Of a DNA stretch of 64,000 bases, positions 8,993 through 19,200 are shown in pieces. The stretch's first letter is position 1, and the number at the start of each line of letters is the position of its first letter. The notes beneath the pieces were generated by a model. That model was not told where the DNA came from and did not search any database. It saw only the letters and a program-made list of their open reading frames with translations. The stretch is from Sphingobacterium faecium (GTDB lineage: Bacteria > Bacteroidota > Bacteroidia > Sphingobacteriales > Sphingobacteriaceae). Location of the stretch: assembly GCF_003054045.1 (NCBI RefSeq), contig NZ_QBKH01000002.1, forward strand, positions 248,001 through 312,000, read 5' to 3'. The translations under genes and the position numbers were made by a program.

Positions 8993-11443
8993 ATGCAAGC
9001 TAAACAATTATTTTTAACAGGATTTTTTTTACACATCTCGCTCTTATTGTGTGCACAAAAAATAGAAACGTTTAATCTTTCGGGTTACGTAAAAGACTCT
9101 TTTGGAAAACCTATCGCTGGTGCGACCATCTCGATACAGGAATTGGATCTGGGAACAACCAGTGATGTCGATGGATCCTACCAATTCTTGAAACTAAAGC
9201 AAGCGCATTTCAGTGTGCGTGTATCAAGTGTCGGTTTTCATTCGGACACGAGGAAGATTAATCTGGCGACAAACACCAATACCTTTCTGGATTTCCAGCT
9301 TCGTCGGGATGAAAAATCACTCGATGAGGTTTCTGTTGTTGGAAAAACCTTAAATCAACGTAAAGTACAGGAAATAAAACAGTCCGGCTATGCGGTCAAT
9401 GTGATCGATTTAAATACACAGGTGGATAAGGTAGCCGATCTGAATCAGCTGTTGAGACGTTCTCCCGGTGTGACCATTCGTGAAGATGGGGGGATGGGGT
9501 CTGATTTCTCCTTTAAAATCAATGGCTTGGATGCCAAAATCTTTATCGATGCGGTGCCCATGGAAAATTATGGGAGCTCCATGACCTTAAATAATATTCC
9601 TGTCAATTTAGTTGACCGTATTGAAGTGTATAAGGGTGTTGTGCCCGCTTACTTGCCAACGGATGTGTTGGGAGGTGCTGTCAATATCATCACCAAACGT
9701 AGAAATAAACAATTTTTTGATTTTAGCTATGGTTATGGCTCTTTCAATACCCACCAGGCTTCATTGATTGCCAATATGCGGGATGCAAAGACCGGATTGA
9801 TGGTGAAAGCGGATGCGTTTTTCAACCATTCGGACAATAATTATATGATGTACAGCAATCCGAAGTATGGGATTAATCTGGATGGATACTTCAAATCCTT
9901 TGTTGATGAAGAAACAGGGATCGTACAGAATCAGTTGGTGAAAGTCGATAAAGCGCGACGTTTTCATGATGCTTACACCTCTGGAATGGGTAAATTGGAA
10001 GCTGGTTTTGAAAATGTGAAATGGGCAGATCGTCTCCTTTTTGGACTGGGCTATTCAGAAAATAACAAGCAAATCCAAATGGGATCCAATATCAAATCAG
10101 TATATGGTGGTCGATGGTCTGAAAATAAGTTCCTGACTCCAAGTATCCAATATCGTAAAAATGGGCTCTTCCTTCCGGATTTATATGTGGATATTTTTGC
10201 GAGCTATGGTGATAGTCGAACCGATGTAAGGGATACTGCAAAATATATCTATTACTGGTCAGGGATACCACAAAGTAATGGCACATTCAAGGATGAAGCT
10301 TATGATCAGATTGTCAACAAGAGTTATATCGCAAAGACCGATTTTTCTTATAATCTGAATAAGGAAAAATCGCAAGTGATCAATTTGAGCTATAACCTCA
10401 GCACCAATCAGCAAAAGAATTTTGATCTAATGAAAACCGAGGAATATCGGGAAATCAACAGCAGGCCAAAGCGTCTGAATAAACACCTGATCAACTTAGC
10501 TTGGCAGGGGCAATGGCTCGATGAAAAACTAAGTTCTGTGGTATTCTTTAAATATTATGGTATGGATAACAGCTATACGGCAGATGAGCGGAAATACGAT
10601 AGTGAGGGCAATCTGATTGAAGGTGATGTGGTCAAGTATGACAACTATAAAGATTATAAAAGCGGTGGTTTGACCTTGAGATATCTCTTGAAGAAGGATA
10701 TAGGAATCAAAACATCGATTGAAAAATCATATAAATTACCTTCGGTAGAACAGCTCTATGGTAACGTAGTCTATGTATTGCCCAATATTGACCTGAAACC
10801 TGAAGAAGCGAATAATGTAAATCTCGGTGTGTTTTATAATGGCTATTTCCAGGACAAACATTTTATCAATTTAGATGTCACTACGTTCTTACGCAACACC
10901 AATAATTATATCCAGATGGTCAGTGCGGGTAATTATTATCGATACTCTAACCTCGATGGGGCACGATTGTATGGAATTGAGTTTGATGCTAAATACGGTT
11001 ATAAAGATTTGTTTCGGATCAATGTCAACGGAAGTTATGATAAAGCAATCGTAACCAAATTGCAAACCGATGAGTCTATTGATCCGGCAGCATCCATCCT
11101 ACACAAACAATTGCCCAATAGACCGTATCTGTATGGAAATGTGGATATTTCAATTGGAAAAAATGACTGGTTGGGAATGGGTACTCGTATCGAACTGACC
11201 TATATGAATCAATATACCCATAAATTTTATATGAGTTGGGAGAACCTAGCATCGCAATCGACCAAGCTCTATATTCCGAATCAAGATGTGCATTCTGCGA
11301 TTTTGTCTTACTCTTGGAAGCATAATAAATACGGGATTTCTATGGAAGCTAGAAATTTTACCGACGAAAGACTTTACGATAATTTTGGACTGCAAAAAGC
11401 AGGTCGTGCATTCTATACCAAATTGAGAATGTCCATATTTTAA
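8993..11443 (+). CDS. TonB-dependent outer-membrane receptor with carboxypeptidase-like N-terminal domain
   Basis: The protein (816 residues) imports a ligand across the outer membrane using TonB energy. A signal peptide (LFLTGFFLHISLLLCAQ) precedes a CarboxypepD_reg-like beta domain (about 28-105, with GKPIAGATISIQELDLGTTS). The plug follows (about 130-235, with RRSPGVTIREDGGMGSDFSF and LVDRIEVYKGVVPA), then the barrel, ending in aromatic F816 as expected for barrel assembly. It lacks the SusC-specific length and repeats and is closer to FecA/siderophore receptors. It lies downstream of an ECF sigma gene and 30 bases upstream of a DUF4374 lipoprotein, which suggests iron-chelate or haem uptake. 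The ligand is inferred, not shown. Confidence 0.85.
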   Translation: MQAKQLFLTGFFLHISLLLCAQKIETFNLSGYVKDSFGKPIAGATISIQELDLGTTSDVDGSYQFLKLKQAHFSVRVSSVGFHSDTRKINLATNTNTFLDFQLRRDEKSLDEVSVVGKTLNQRKVQEIKQSGYAVNVIDLNTQVDKVADLNQLLRRSPGVTIREDGGMGSDFSFKINGLDAKIFIDAVPMENYGSSMTLNNIPVNLVDRIEVYKGVVPAYLPTDVLGGAVNIITKRRNKQFFDFSYGYGSFNTHQASLIANMRDAKTGLMVKADAFFNHSDNNYMMYSNPKYGINLDGYFKSFVDEETGIVQNQLVKVDKARRFHDAYTSGMGKLEAGFENVKWADRLLFGLGYSENNKQIQMGSNIKSVYGGRWSENKFLTPSIQYRKNGLFLPDLYVDIFASYGDSRTDVRDTAKYIYYWSGIPQSNGTFKDEAYDQIVNKSYIAKTDFSYNLNKEKSQVINLSYNLSTNQQKNFDLMKTEEYREINSRPKRLNKHLINLAWQGQWLDEKLSSVVFFKYYGMDNSYTADERKYDSEGNLIEGDVVKYDNYKDYKSGGLTLRYLLKKDIGIKTSIEKSYKLPSVEQLYGNVVYVLPNIDLKPEEANNVNLGVFYNGYFQDKHFINLDVTTFLRNTNNYIQMVSAGNYYRYSNLDGARLYGIEFDAKYGYKDLFRINVNGSYDKAIVTKLQTDESIDPAASILHKQLPNRPYLYGNVDISIGKNDWLGMGTRIELTYMNQYTHKFYMSWENLASQSTKLYIPNQDVHSAILSYSWKHNKYGISMEARNFTDERLYDNFGLQKAGRAFYTKLRMSIF

Positions 11444-11473
11444 TTTAATTTTTAACAATTATACTATACAACT

Positions 11474-12715
11474 ATGCGTTTTTTTAATACTTATTTTAAA
11501 AAATCATGTCTAATGGCCACTGTGGCTTTAAGTTTTGCTGCCTGTAAAAATTCTTCTGATAATCCGGCTCCAGAGGAAATCACGAAAGACTCCAAATATG
11601 GTGTGACCATTCAAGTGGAAGCAGCAGGTGAAAAGCACGATTATATTTTACCGGTAGAAGACCTGATGAAAGAAGGTTCGGTATCTCCTGTAGGATTTGG
11701 TATTGATGTAACGGGAAAAATAGACCAGACTTATGGCGTAAGGGAGGGATCCAATATTTTCATAACGGACGGTAATGCTGTTTTTAAATATTCGGTCGCA
11801 ACAGGCGATATTGTTGAAAAAGGAAATGCGGTAGTTTCTAACCCGGGCAACTACATGGGGATGATGAAATCCGCATTTATGGATGGCCGTTTAAACTTTA
11901 TCAATTGGGCGGCTCAATATAATGTGACAACGGAAGCTATTGATAAGCGCTTATTTATTATCGATACAGCAACGATGATCGTGAAGGGCGAATCGGCATT
12001 GAATTTTAAAGTTCCTGCGATTGCTAAAGCAGGTAAACCAAATGAATTTTATGAAAAATCAACAATTCAATTGTCTCCAACAAGTCTTGGTATTAGAAAT
12101 GGTAAGATCTATGTCGGATTTCTATACCTAACACCGGAATGGGCTGCTCCAGCAAAACAAGTCGCTTATGTATTGACAGCAGATTACCCAAGTTTACAAA
12201 ATCAAAAGATTGCATCTAATGATAAATATGGACATACAACAGGTACGTGGTATCAAACAAAATCAAGTTTCTTTGATGAAAATGGTAACTATTACTTCAC
12301 CACGATCCGTGAGGATAAATTCTACACCTTGTTGCGTGTGAAAGCCGGTACTACAGAGATCGATCCGGATTATGCATTTGATCTGTCCAACTACAGCTTG
12401 TTCTCGGAAGGATATATGGGACAGCAATCGGACCAACATACTTACCTAAAAGATGGGAAAGCACTACTGGGCGCATATATTTTTGATATCAACAATAAGG
12501 TGATGGTCAAAAATCTAAATGATTCTGGATTAGGGAAAGTTCAGATTGTCCCTTCCAATGGGGTATTAGTAGAGGGTAGTAAAGCATATGTTTTTGTAAA
12601 AACAGTGGATTCACAATGGTATATCGCTTGCTATGATACCGATAAAAATGAATTTAAAAGAGGAATTCAAATTAAAGGTGGTATTACATCAGCATACGGT
12701 ATCGTTAAATATTAA
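11474..12715 (+). CDS. DUF4374-type surface lipoprotein, probable siderophore-uptake partner
   Basis: The first 24 residues form a lipoprotein signal ending in LSFAAC, so the mature protein starts at Cys24 and is lipid-anchored, probably at the cell surface. The rest (413 residues in all) is a beta-rich repeat protein with recurring short motifs such as FITDGNAVFKYS and KIYVGFLYLTPEW, consistent with a beta-propeller. I recognise it as DUF4374-like. As I recall, XusB of Bacteroides, an enterobactin-binding surface lipoprotein next to the TonB receptor XusA, belongs to this type. The tight spacing after the receptor supports one unit. The third Xus partner, a PepSY membrane protein, is absent. 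A strong terminator follows. Confidence 0.72.
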   Translation: MRFFNTYFKKSCLMATVALSFAACKNSSDNPAPEEITKDSKYGVTIQVEAAGEKHDYILPVEDLMKEGSVSPVGFGIDVTGKIDQTYGVREGSNIFITDGNAVFKYSVATGDIVEKGNAVVSNPGNYMGMMKSAFMDGRLNFINWAAQYNVTTEAIDKRLFIIDTATMIVKGESALNFKVPAIAKAGKPNEFYEKSTIQLSPTSLGIRNGKIYVGFLYLTPEWAAPAKQVAYVLTADYPSLQNQKIASNDKYGHTTGTWYQTKSSFFDENGNYYFTTIREDKFYTLLRVKAGTTEIDPDYAFDLSNYSLFSEGYMGQQSDQHTYLKDGKALLGAYIFDINNKVMVKNLNDSGLGKVQIVPSNGVLVEGSKAYVFVKTVDSQWYIACYDTDKNEFKRGIQIKGGITSAYGIVKY

Positions 12716-12752
12716 TCAAAGCGATTAAAAGCGGTTGTCTTTTTTAGCTATT

Positions 12753-12786
12753 AAAGCGGTTATCTTTTTTGAGATAACCGCTTTTT
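12753..12786 (+). terminator. Rho-independent terminator with an upstream half-copy
   Basis: The arms AAAGCGGTTATCT and AGATAACCGCTTT form a perfect stem followed by a T-run. A near-copy of the left arm and its T-run (AAAAGCGGTTGTCTTTTTT, about 12727-12745) precedes it as a direct repeat. Confidence 0.9.
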
Positions 12787-13206
12787 CGGTTTAATTGGAA
12801 ATGTTTTTCAGCTGAGGTAAGGTTTTTATTTTATGTCTAATACCGTTTTTAATAACGGATCATCTGTTTTTTCATATTGGCAATTTGAGCAATTCCCGTT
12901 ATCCCTCAATCCCCTGTTTGTTCAAGGTATTCTAATAGGTTTAGAGTATGTTGCTCCCGACTGATTGCAATTACTTCTGAGTACAATTAGCTGCATGGGA
13001 AGAAGCCGCATTATTTTACTTTGCTGACTCTTAGGTCATAATCCTATATGACTACGCTCTCCATATCCCTAGAATTGACACATGTAGGATCCTTTATACC
13101 TTTTATTGATTGGTTATCAAATATTTGTTAGCTTTACTCTTGCTTAAAAGTATTGTCATATACTGCAGAATAAAAAACAAATTTTTATCATTTATATAGA
13201 TTTATT
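12787..13206. other. Gene-free stretch before the zeta-like gene
   Basis: No convincing coding frame, repeat or terminator is seen in these 420 bases beyond the preceding hairpin. Composition becomes more AT-rich approaching 13150-13206. Together with the 966-base gap on the other side, it isolates the toxin-like pair as a small island. Confidence 0.5.
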
Positions 13207-13785
13207 ATGCCAAATATGTACATTATTTGTGGTTGTAATGGGGCTGGCAAAACAACAGCTAGCTATACTGTTTTGCCAGAAATATTGGAATGTAAAGAAT
13301 ATATAAATGCGGATAATATAGCAGCTGGAATTTCTCCTTTTAATCCAGACAGTGTTGCTGTGTCAGCTGGCCGTATTATGTTGAAAAGAATTCAAGAACT
13401 GATGAATGAAGGAGTTGACTTTGCATTTGAAACTACACTCGCTACAAGAAGTTATGTATCATTAATTGAAAATGCAAAAAAACGTAGCTATCAGGTTACT
13501 TTGTTATTTTTTTGGCTTGATTCTCCTGAATTGGCTTGTAAGCGCGTATTAAAGCGCGTCTCATTAGGTGGTCACGCTATTCCAAAAGATGTTATTTTTC
13601 GACGCTACTATAGAGGAATTTACAATCTGTTAAATTTGTATAAACCTATTTGCGACACATGGATTATTTTTGATAATATGGATCTTGTACCTGAAATTAT
13701 AGCTAAAAAGGATGAATTTGGAGAAATGGTAATTAATGACGAGATTTGGTTAACGATTAAAAAACAAAGTGAGTATGTTGAATAA
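13207..13785 (+). CDS. Zeta-toxin-like P-loop kinase
   Basis: The protein (192 residues) starts almost directly with a Walker A motif (GCNGAGKTT, residues 9-17) and has FAFETTLATRSY, the segment shared by zeta toxins and related small-molecule kinases. Zeta toxins phosphorylate UDP-N-acetylglucosamine, or related substrates, and arrest wall synthesis. The later residues LDSPELACKRVLKRVSLGGHAIP supply arginines for the lid. It is shorter than classical zeta (about 280). The next frame overlaps its end by 17 bases and could be the cognate partner. Many such genes in Bacteroidota are annotated only as AAA/zeta-like, and toxicity is not demonstrated. The composition is AT-rich compared with flanking operons, which hints at transfer. 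Confidence 0.75.
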   Translation: MPNMYIICGCNGAGKTTASYTVLPEILECKEYINADNIAAGISPFNPDSVAVSAGRIMLKRIQELMNEGVDFAFETTLATRSYVSLIENAKKRSYQVTLLFFWLDSPELACKRVLKRVSLGGHAIPKDVIFRRYYRGIYNLLNLYKPICDTWIIFDNMDLVPEIIAKKDEFGEMVINDEIWLTIKKQSEYVE

Positions 13786-13966
13786 GACAGAAAAAATACC
13801 GAATAATATTTCTTTTTCAGAGAAAGTTCGATTGGGTGTTCAAAAAGCTTTAATCAAATTAGCTCATGAAACTGCAGAAAAGAATGGTACCTTAGTAGTT
13901 AAGGTTAATGGGGAGATAAAAGAAGTTTCGGCTAAAGAACTATTAAGTACCTTGCCAAAGGAATAA
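13769..13966 (+). CDS. Small protein, putative partner of the zeta-like kinase
   Basis: This 65-residue protein overlaps the kinase gene by 17 bases, so translation is probably coupled. It is charged, helical-looking and lacks a signal peptide. A central segment (SEKVRLGVQKALIKLAHETAEKNG) is amphipathic, and a short beta-like part follows (TLVVKVNGEIKEVSAKELL). In toxin-antitoxin pairs the small member is usually the antitoxin, but classical epsilon precedes zeta, whereas here the small gene is second. I do not recognise the family. The antitoxin role is an inference from size, overlap and the neighbour's identity. Confidence 0.6.
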   Translation: MSMLNKTEKIPNNISFSEKVRLGVQKALIKLAHETAEKNGTLVVKVNGEIKEVSAKELLSTLPKE

Positions 13967-14932
13967 ATTATGCATTTTAACTCCAATTATAGTAGTAGAA
14001 CATACTGCATATCTCTACCTTATTATTCTCCATTATTCTCCTGGATTTATTTTGGCTAAGTCATTTCTAGTTAGATGAGCTGCCTTAGTGTATAATCCAA
14101 TTACAGAAAGCGCACATATACCTATAAATGTAGCATAAGACTATCAATAATGCCGTCGAAAACAAGTTTTACCCATCAGAAATTATTTAAAAGTTGGTTG
14201 AACTTTCAACTGATTAAACTTGCTGATTAGGGCATGTTAAGATCCTTTTTGTTTAATTGTTTTTTCACGGATACATACATGCTTTTCTCTAATTGTAAAT
14301 CTTATTTTTCTTTCACATTTCGTATTGAAAGTCGCTTGATATTTTTTGTAATTGGGTAAAGTGAATCTGAAAAACTATTCGAATTTCTAGATTAGCAAAG
14401 TAAACCCATCTCTCTTTATAGATGTAATGTTTATAATTTGTTTTGCTTTACTGACTATTTCCGCAAAATGGTGTTGCGCATTATTTGTTTATATGATTTT
14501 GATAGCATCGTAGTACTTTCCATGCTATACTCCAATGATTAAAATCCGATCGATATGAGAATCATTTTTTTGCAGGCATATCGTGGTTCTGTATCCATAT
14601 TGTGCATCATCTATAAATAAGTCCCCACTAAAAAACAGAAGGGTTTTTTGGTATGATGGTCTGCCGAGCAATTTCTGTGATTAACTACCCTCTAGCATAT
14701 TGAAAGTTTAGCTTTTTATTTCTTTTCATTGTAGTGGAGCTGAATTGCTATTACGGACCTATAACATGTAATCGTTAGGGTGGTTTGCTCAATTATCCCC
14801 TCAAAATTGACGAAAAAGCCCCTGATCTTAATCAGATTTGTTAGCTAATATTGTAAATGTCTTTTTGACATTTATACAAAATAACCAACAGTAACTAAAT
14901 TATTTACTAACCAAATTAAATCTATTTAAATT
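13967..14932. other. 966-base gene-free region
   Basis: No frame of useful length, no RNA gene and no transposase remnant is visible. The stretch is AT-rich with scattered short words and could be decayed sequence. Its right end holds the promoter-like and dyad region described at 14837-14879. Confidence 0.5.
14837..14879 (+). promoter_or_regulatory. Promoter-like boxes overlapping a dyad, upstream of the first SusC/SusD cluster
   Basis: TTTG at 14837-14840 and TCTTTTTG at 14860-14867 have the 19-base spacing of the Bacteroidota promoter, with one mismatch in the second box. The same place holds an inverted repeat, TAAATGTC-TTTTT-GACATTTA (14854-14874), extended by TTGT and ACAA ends with a 2-base bulge. 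The dyad covers the -7 box, so it may be a repressor or activator site. It could also form an RNA hairpin near the 5' end. Confidence 0.45.
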
Positions 14933-16207
14933 ATGAGAGCGAGATTTTTTTTGCTCCTTTTACTCTTTGTGGGGTGCAAAGATAATGAAAGGGACGATGA
15001 AGGGCGTCATTTACCCTTTGATGCCTCAAAACCCATTGAGGTAACCAGTTTTATGCCTGATTCTGGACGAATTCGTGAGAAAATTGTGATTAAGGGAAGC
15101 AATTTTGGTAATGACAAAAGTAAGGTCAAAGTTGTCTTTAAAGATGCGTTGACGGAGAGAATATCAACCGTAATTGGTGTTGATAACAATACCATATACT
15201 GTCTCGCTCCAAGGCAAATTTCGGGGCAGAACACGATTTCGATCGAGATCGATGGTAAAACGGTAATTCCTACCCGTGTTTTTGCATACAGTGCTTCTGA
15301 AAATGTATCAACGATAGCAGGGGGAGCAGGAGGAACCAAGACGGATGGTTCACTAGCAGAGGCTAACTTTTCTTATATGCATGGCATAGCCGCATTGGGC
15401 GATGAAAAGATCCTTGTTTTTCAGCGAGATAATCCTTCGGTACGTTATATTTCCGTACCTGATAATACCGTCATCACTGTTCATGCCGGTTTTCAAGCAG
15501 GAAAACCGACCGTCACAACGGATCGAAATACCGTGTATGCTACAGGTTGGGATTCTCCTCATACCGTATATCGTTATACCCGAGAATCGGGGTGGGCACC
15601 AAGTCGATTGGGCGCACTTGGAACCTTTGCTCGGATTCGGGCTTTAGCATTGGATCAATCCGAAAAATGGCTCTATTTCTGTGACCGTGATGGAAAATTT
15701 GGCCGCTTTGAAATAGCAACTCAAGAGGTCGAAATTTTAAATCCAGCATTAGATATTGTCAAGTCAGGTGATGGTGGATACCTTATTTTTGATCCTTTTC
15801 ATGATTGTTTTTATATGTCGGTTCAAGCTGCATATGGTATTTATAAAATTGCTAAAAATGCACAAGGCATATATGAAGCAGCTCCCTACGCAGGATTCAA
15901 TGGAAATCGGGTGACGAATGGATATCTGTCGGAAAGTGCATTTGCTCAGCCTAACGGGATGACATTAGATGAAGATGGTAATATTTTTATTGTGGAGGGA
16001 TCAGGGTCGTATTTAGTCAGAAAAATATCAGCCATAGATGGTTATGTCTCCACCATTGCAGGCAGGACAAATGTAGAAGGAGCAACGGATGGAGCTCCTG
16101 TAGAAGCGCGTTTTAGCTTTCCATATGACATCTCCAATGATGGTCAGGGTAATTACTATATCGCCGAAGGATGGGGCGTGAGAGTTCGTAAATATGCAAT
16201 CGAGTAA
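14933..16207 (+). CDS. IPT/TIG-domain and NHL-repeat lipoprotein
   Basis: The signal peptide MRARFFLLLLLFVGC ends in a lipobox with Cys15, so the protein is lipid-anchored. An IPT/TIG immunoglobulin-like domain follows (about 36-115, with SFMPDSGRIREKIVIKGSNF). The remainder (about 120-424) has NHL/propeller-type repeats such as GSLAEANFSYMHGIA, FAQPNGMTLDEDGNIFI and VEARFSFPYDISNDGQGNYY. Such IPT-NHL lipoproteins commonly accompany SusC/SusD pairs and probably form a surface glycan-binding accessory. The SusC start lies 11 bases after this stop, so it heads the operon. The ligand is unknown and no glycoside hydrolase is visible in the cluster. Confidence 0.82.
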   Translation: MRARFFLLLLLFVGCKDNERDDEGRHLPFDASKPIEVTSFMPDSGRIREKIVIKGSNFGNDKSKVKVVFKDALTERISTVIGVDNNTIYCLAPRQISGQNTISIEIDGKTVIPTRVFAYSASENVSTIAGGAGGTKTDGSLAEANFSYMHGIAALGDEKILVFQRDNPSVRYISVPDNTVITVHAGFQAGKPTVTTDRNTVYATGWDSPHTVYRYTRESGWAPSRLGALGTFARIRALALDQSEKWLYFCDRDGKFGRFEIATQEVEILNPALDIVKSGDGGYLIFDPFHDCFYMSVQAAYGIYKIAKNAQGIYEAAPYAGFNGNRVTNGYLSESAFAQPNGMTLDEDGNIFIVEGSGSYLVRKISAIDGYVSTIAGRTNVEGATDGAPVEARFSFPYDISNDGQGNYYIAEGWGVRVRKYAIE

Positions 16208-16217
16208 CAAGCTAATC

Positions 16218-19200
16218 ATGAAAAGAATTTTAACCATAATAACACTATTGTGTATATCTATCTATGCGTTCGGACAAGGTACTATCAATGTCGCCGGAAC
16301 GGTTATGGATGAAAAAGGAATAGAACTCGTAGGTGTTTCTATTACGATAAAAAATAAAGCAAATTCGGGAACGACAAGTGATGCGGACGGGAGATTCAGG
16401 TTTAATAATATCCCTGTCAATGCGACACTCGTTTTTAGAATTGTAGGATATGAACCCTTTGAAGGACTTTATACCGCAACTAAGGAAAAAGAAAAGATCG
16501 TTCTGAAACAAAAGGTCAATGAGTTTGATGAAGTGGTGGTAACCGGTCAGGGAACACAGCGGAAGATTTCTGTCGTTGGTGCCATTACCAGTGTAGACCC
16601 CAAAGAATTGCAGGTGCCTGCCGTATCTGTAAGTAATATGTTGGGCGGACGTGTACCGGGTATTATAGCGGTAACAAGAAGCGGAGAGCCGGGAAATAAT
16701 TTTTCAGAATTTTGGGTTAGGGGGATCAGTACCTTCGGAGCCCGTCAGGGAGCTTTGATTCTAATTGACGGGGTTGAAGGAAATTTAAATGATTTGGATC
16801 CGGCAGATATTCAGGATTTCAGTGTTTTAAAAGATGCTTCTTCTACTGCAGTGTATGGGGTACGTGGGGCAAATGGTGTAGTCGTTGTCAATACAAAAAG
16901 GGGAAAAGCAGGTAACCTGAATATTAATTTTAAAACAAACGCGACCTATAGCTATTCGCCAAGGATGCCTCAATATGCGGATGCTTTTACTTATGCATCG
17001 CTAGCAAATGAAGCTAAAGTGGCAAGAGGAGATTCACCTATTTATTCCCCTACAGAATTGGAACTGTTTAAATCCAATTTAGATCCGGATCTCTATCCCA
17101 ATATCAATTGGCGTGATGTGATTCTAAAAGATCATGCGATCAACAATCAGCACCACTTAAGTGTATCTGGTGGGGGAGCAAATGCACGTTATTACTTGAG
17201 TTTGGGTGCCCTAAATAATGAGGCTTTATTTAAGCAGGAAAAGAATACCACAAATAAGGTGAATGTGGATTACCACAAATATAATTTTAGAGGAAATATT
17301 GATGCCAATTTGACTAAGACAACAGAGCTTTCTTTGAATCTAGAGACTGTATTTATTACACATAACTCTCCGGGCAATGGAACTAATAACGATGCTTTGT
17401 GGTCAGCTCAGGCAAATCTACCACCGACGATGGTTCCTGTACGCTACTCGAATGGACAATTACCGTCTTATGGTCAGAATACAGATGAGATGTCTCCTTA
17501 TGTACGCCTCAACTACACGGGCTATCTCGAAAGTGAGCGGTATTCGGCCAAATCCATTTTAGCTGTAAAACAAAACTTAAGCGCAATAACCGAGGGCTTA
17601 TCGGCAAGGGCAATGTTTTCTTTGACCACCAATGGCTACCACAGTATTATCAAAACGATGAATCCTGATTTATACTATGCGGATCCAAAAAATGGAAGAA
17701 ATTTGGATGGAAGTCTTCGTACTATCCGAAGGGTGACTAAACAGGATCTGAATACCGCACAGGGATCGATGTCGGATCGTCAATATTATTTTGAGAGCAC
17801 ATTAAATTATAATCGCACTTTTAGTAACGATCATAATGTGACGGGCTTGGTACACTATTATATGCAAGAGGCAAAAAATAGTAATTGGGGAAACAGTGTG
17901 TTTAGTGTTATTCCACAACGTTATCAGGCATTTTCTAGTCGAGCGACCTACTCGTATAAGGATACTTATTTAGTGGAGGCGAATGTGGGCTATACCGGTT
18001 CTGAAAATTTTAATAAAGATCGACGTTTTGGAGTATTTCCTTCCATCGCTGCGGGTTGGGTTCCATCACAATATGCGTTTTTTAATGATCATGTGAAATG
18101 GATCAACTACCTGAAGTTTAGAGGTTCTTATGGACGAGTTGGAAATGACCGTCTGAATGTACGCTTTCCTTATCTGACCTTAATTGGCTCCAGTGGAACA
18201 GGGACATGGGGTGGTTCGGGGATCGCCGAAACACAGATAGGAGCACCAGATATGGAATGGGAAACCACGACCAAGTATAACTTTGGTATTGACGCCAAAT
18301 TTTGGAATCGCAAATTTGATCTGGTGGTCGATATCTTTAAAAATAAAACGACAGGTATCTTCCAAAAACGGGCTAATATTCCTGATGAAGCAGGATTATC
18401 ATCAGTACTTCCTTACTCCAATATAGGTTCTATGAGCACTTGGGGTACAGATGGTACATTATCATTTTCCCAAAATATTGGTGAAGACAAAAGCTTTACG
18501 TTACGGACCAATTTTACCCTTTCTCGAAATAAGGTAGATTATTGGGAACAGTCTGGTGTTAATTTCCCATACCAATCGTATGTAGGTGTTCCTTATGGTG
18601 TGATGAGAGGTCTGATAGCCGAAGGGTTATTTAAAGATGAGGCTGATATTATCAGTAGTCCGAAACAGCAATTTATGGAAAATGTATTGCCGGGTGATAT
18701 TAAGTATAAGGATGTCAATGGTGATGGTGTGGTGAATAATGATGATATCGTACCGCTGTCGCATGCCAATATTCCGAATATTAATTATGGTTTTGCAGCG
18801 ACTTTGAATATTAAAAGATTTAGCGTTAGTGCATTTTTTGAGGGTATTGGAGAGGTACAATACTTTATGGGTGGTTCAGGATACTATCCTTATGCGTGGG
18901 AATCCCGAGGTAATTTATTAAGCATTGCAGCAGATCCGGCCAATCGTTGGATCTCGAAGGAATATGCGCAAAAGCAAGGTATGGATCCGGCATTGGCCGA
19001 AAATACAAATGCGCGGTTTCCACGATTGACCTACGGCAACAATCCGAATAACAATCAATCTTCGACATTCTGGTTGGCCAATGGACGTTATATCAGACTC
19101 AAAAATGTGCAGGTAGATTATCGTTTACCGGAGCATTGGGTAAGACCTGCCGGTATTAAATCCGCATCGTTGAGTTTTGTCGGCGACAATCTCCACGTAT

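Noticed and set aside
13967..14932. Insertion-sequence remnant in the gap
   Set aside because: No transposase fragment, terminal repeats or target duplication were seen.
16194..16217. SusC start at 16194
   Set aside because: It overlaps the preceding lipoprotein gene and would put eight residues before a good signal peptide; ATG 16218 is better.
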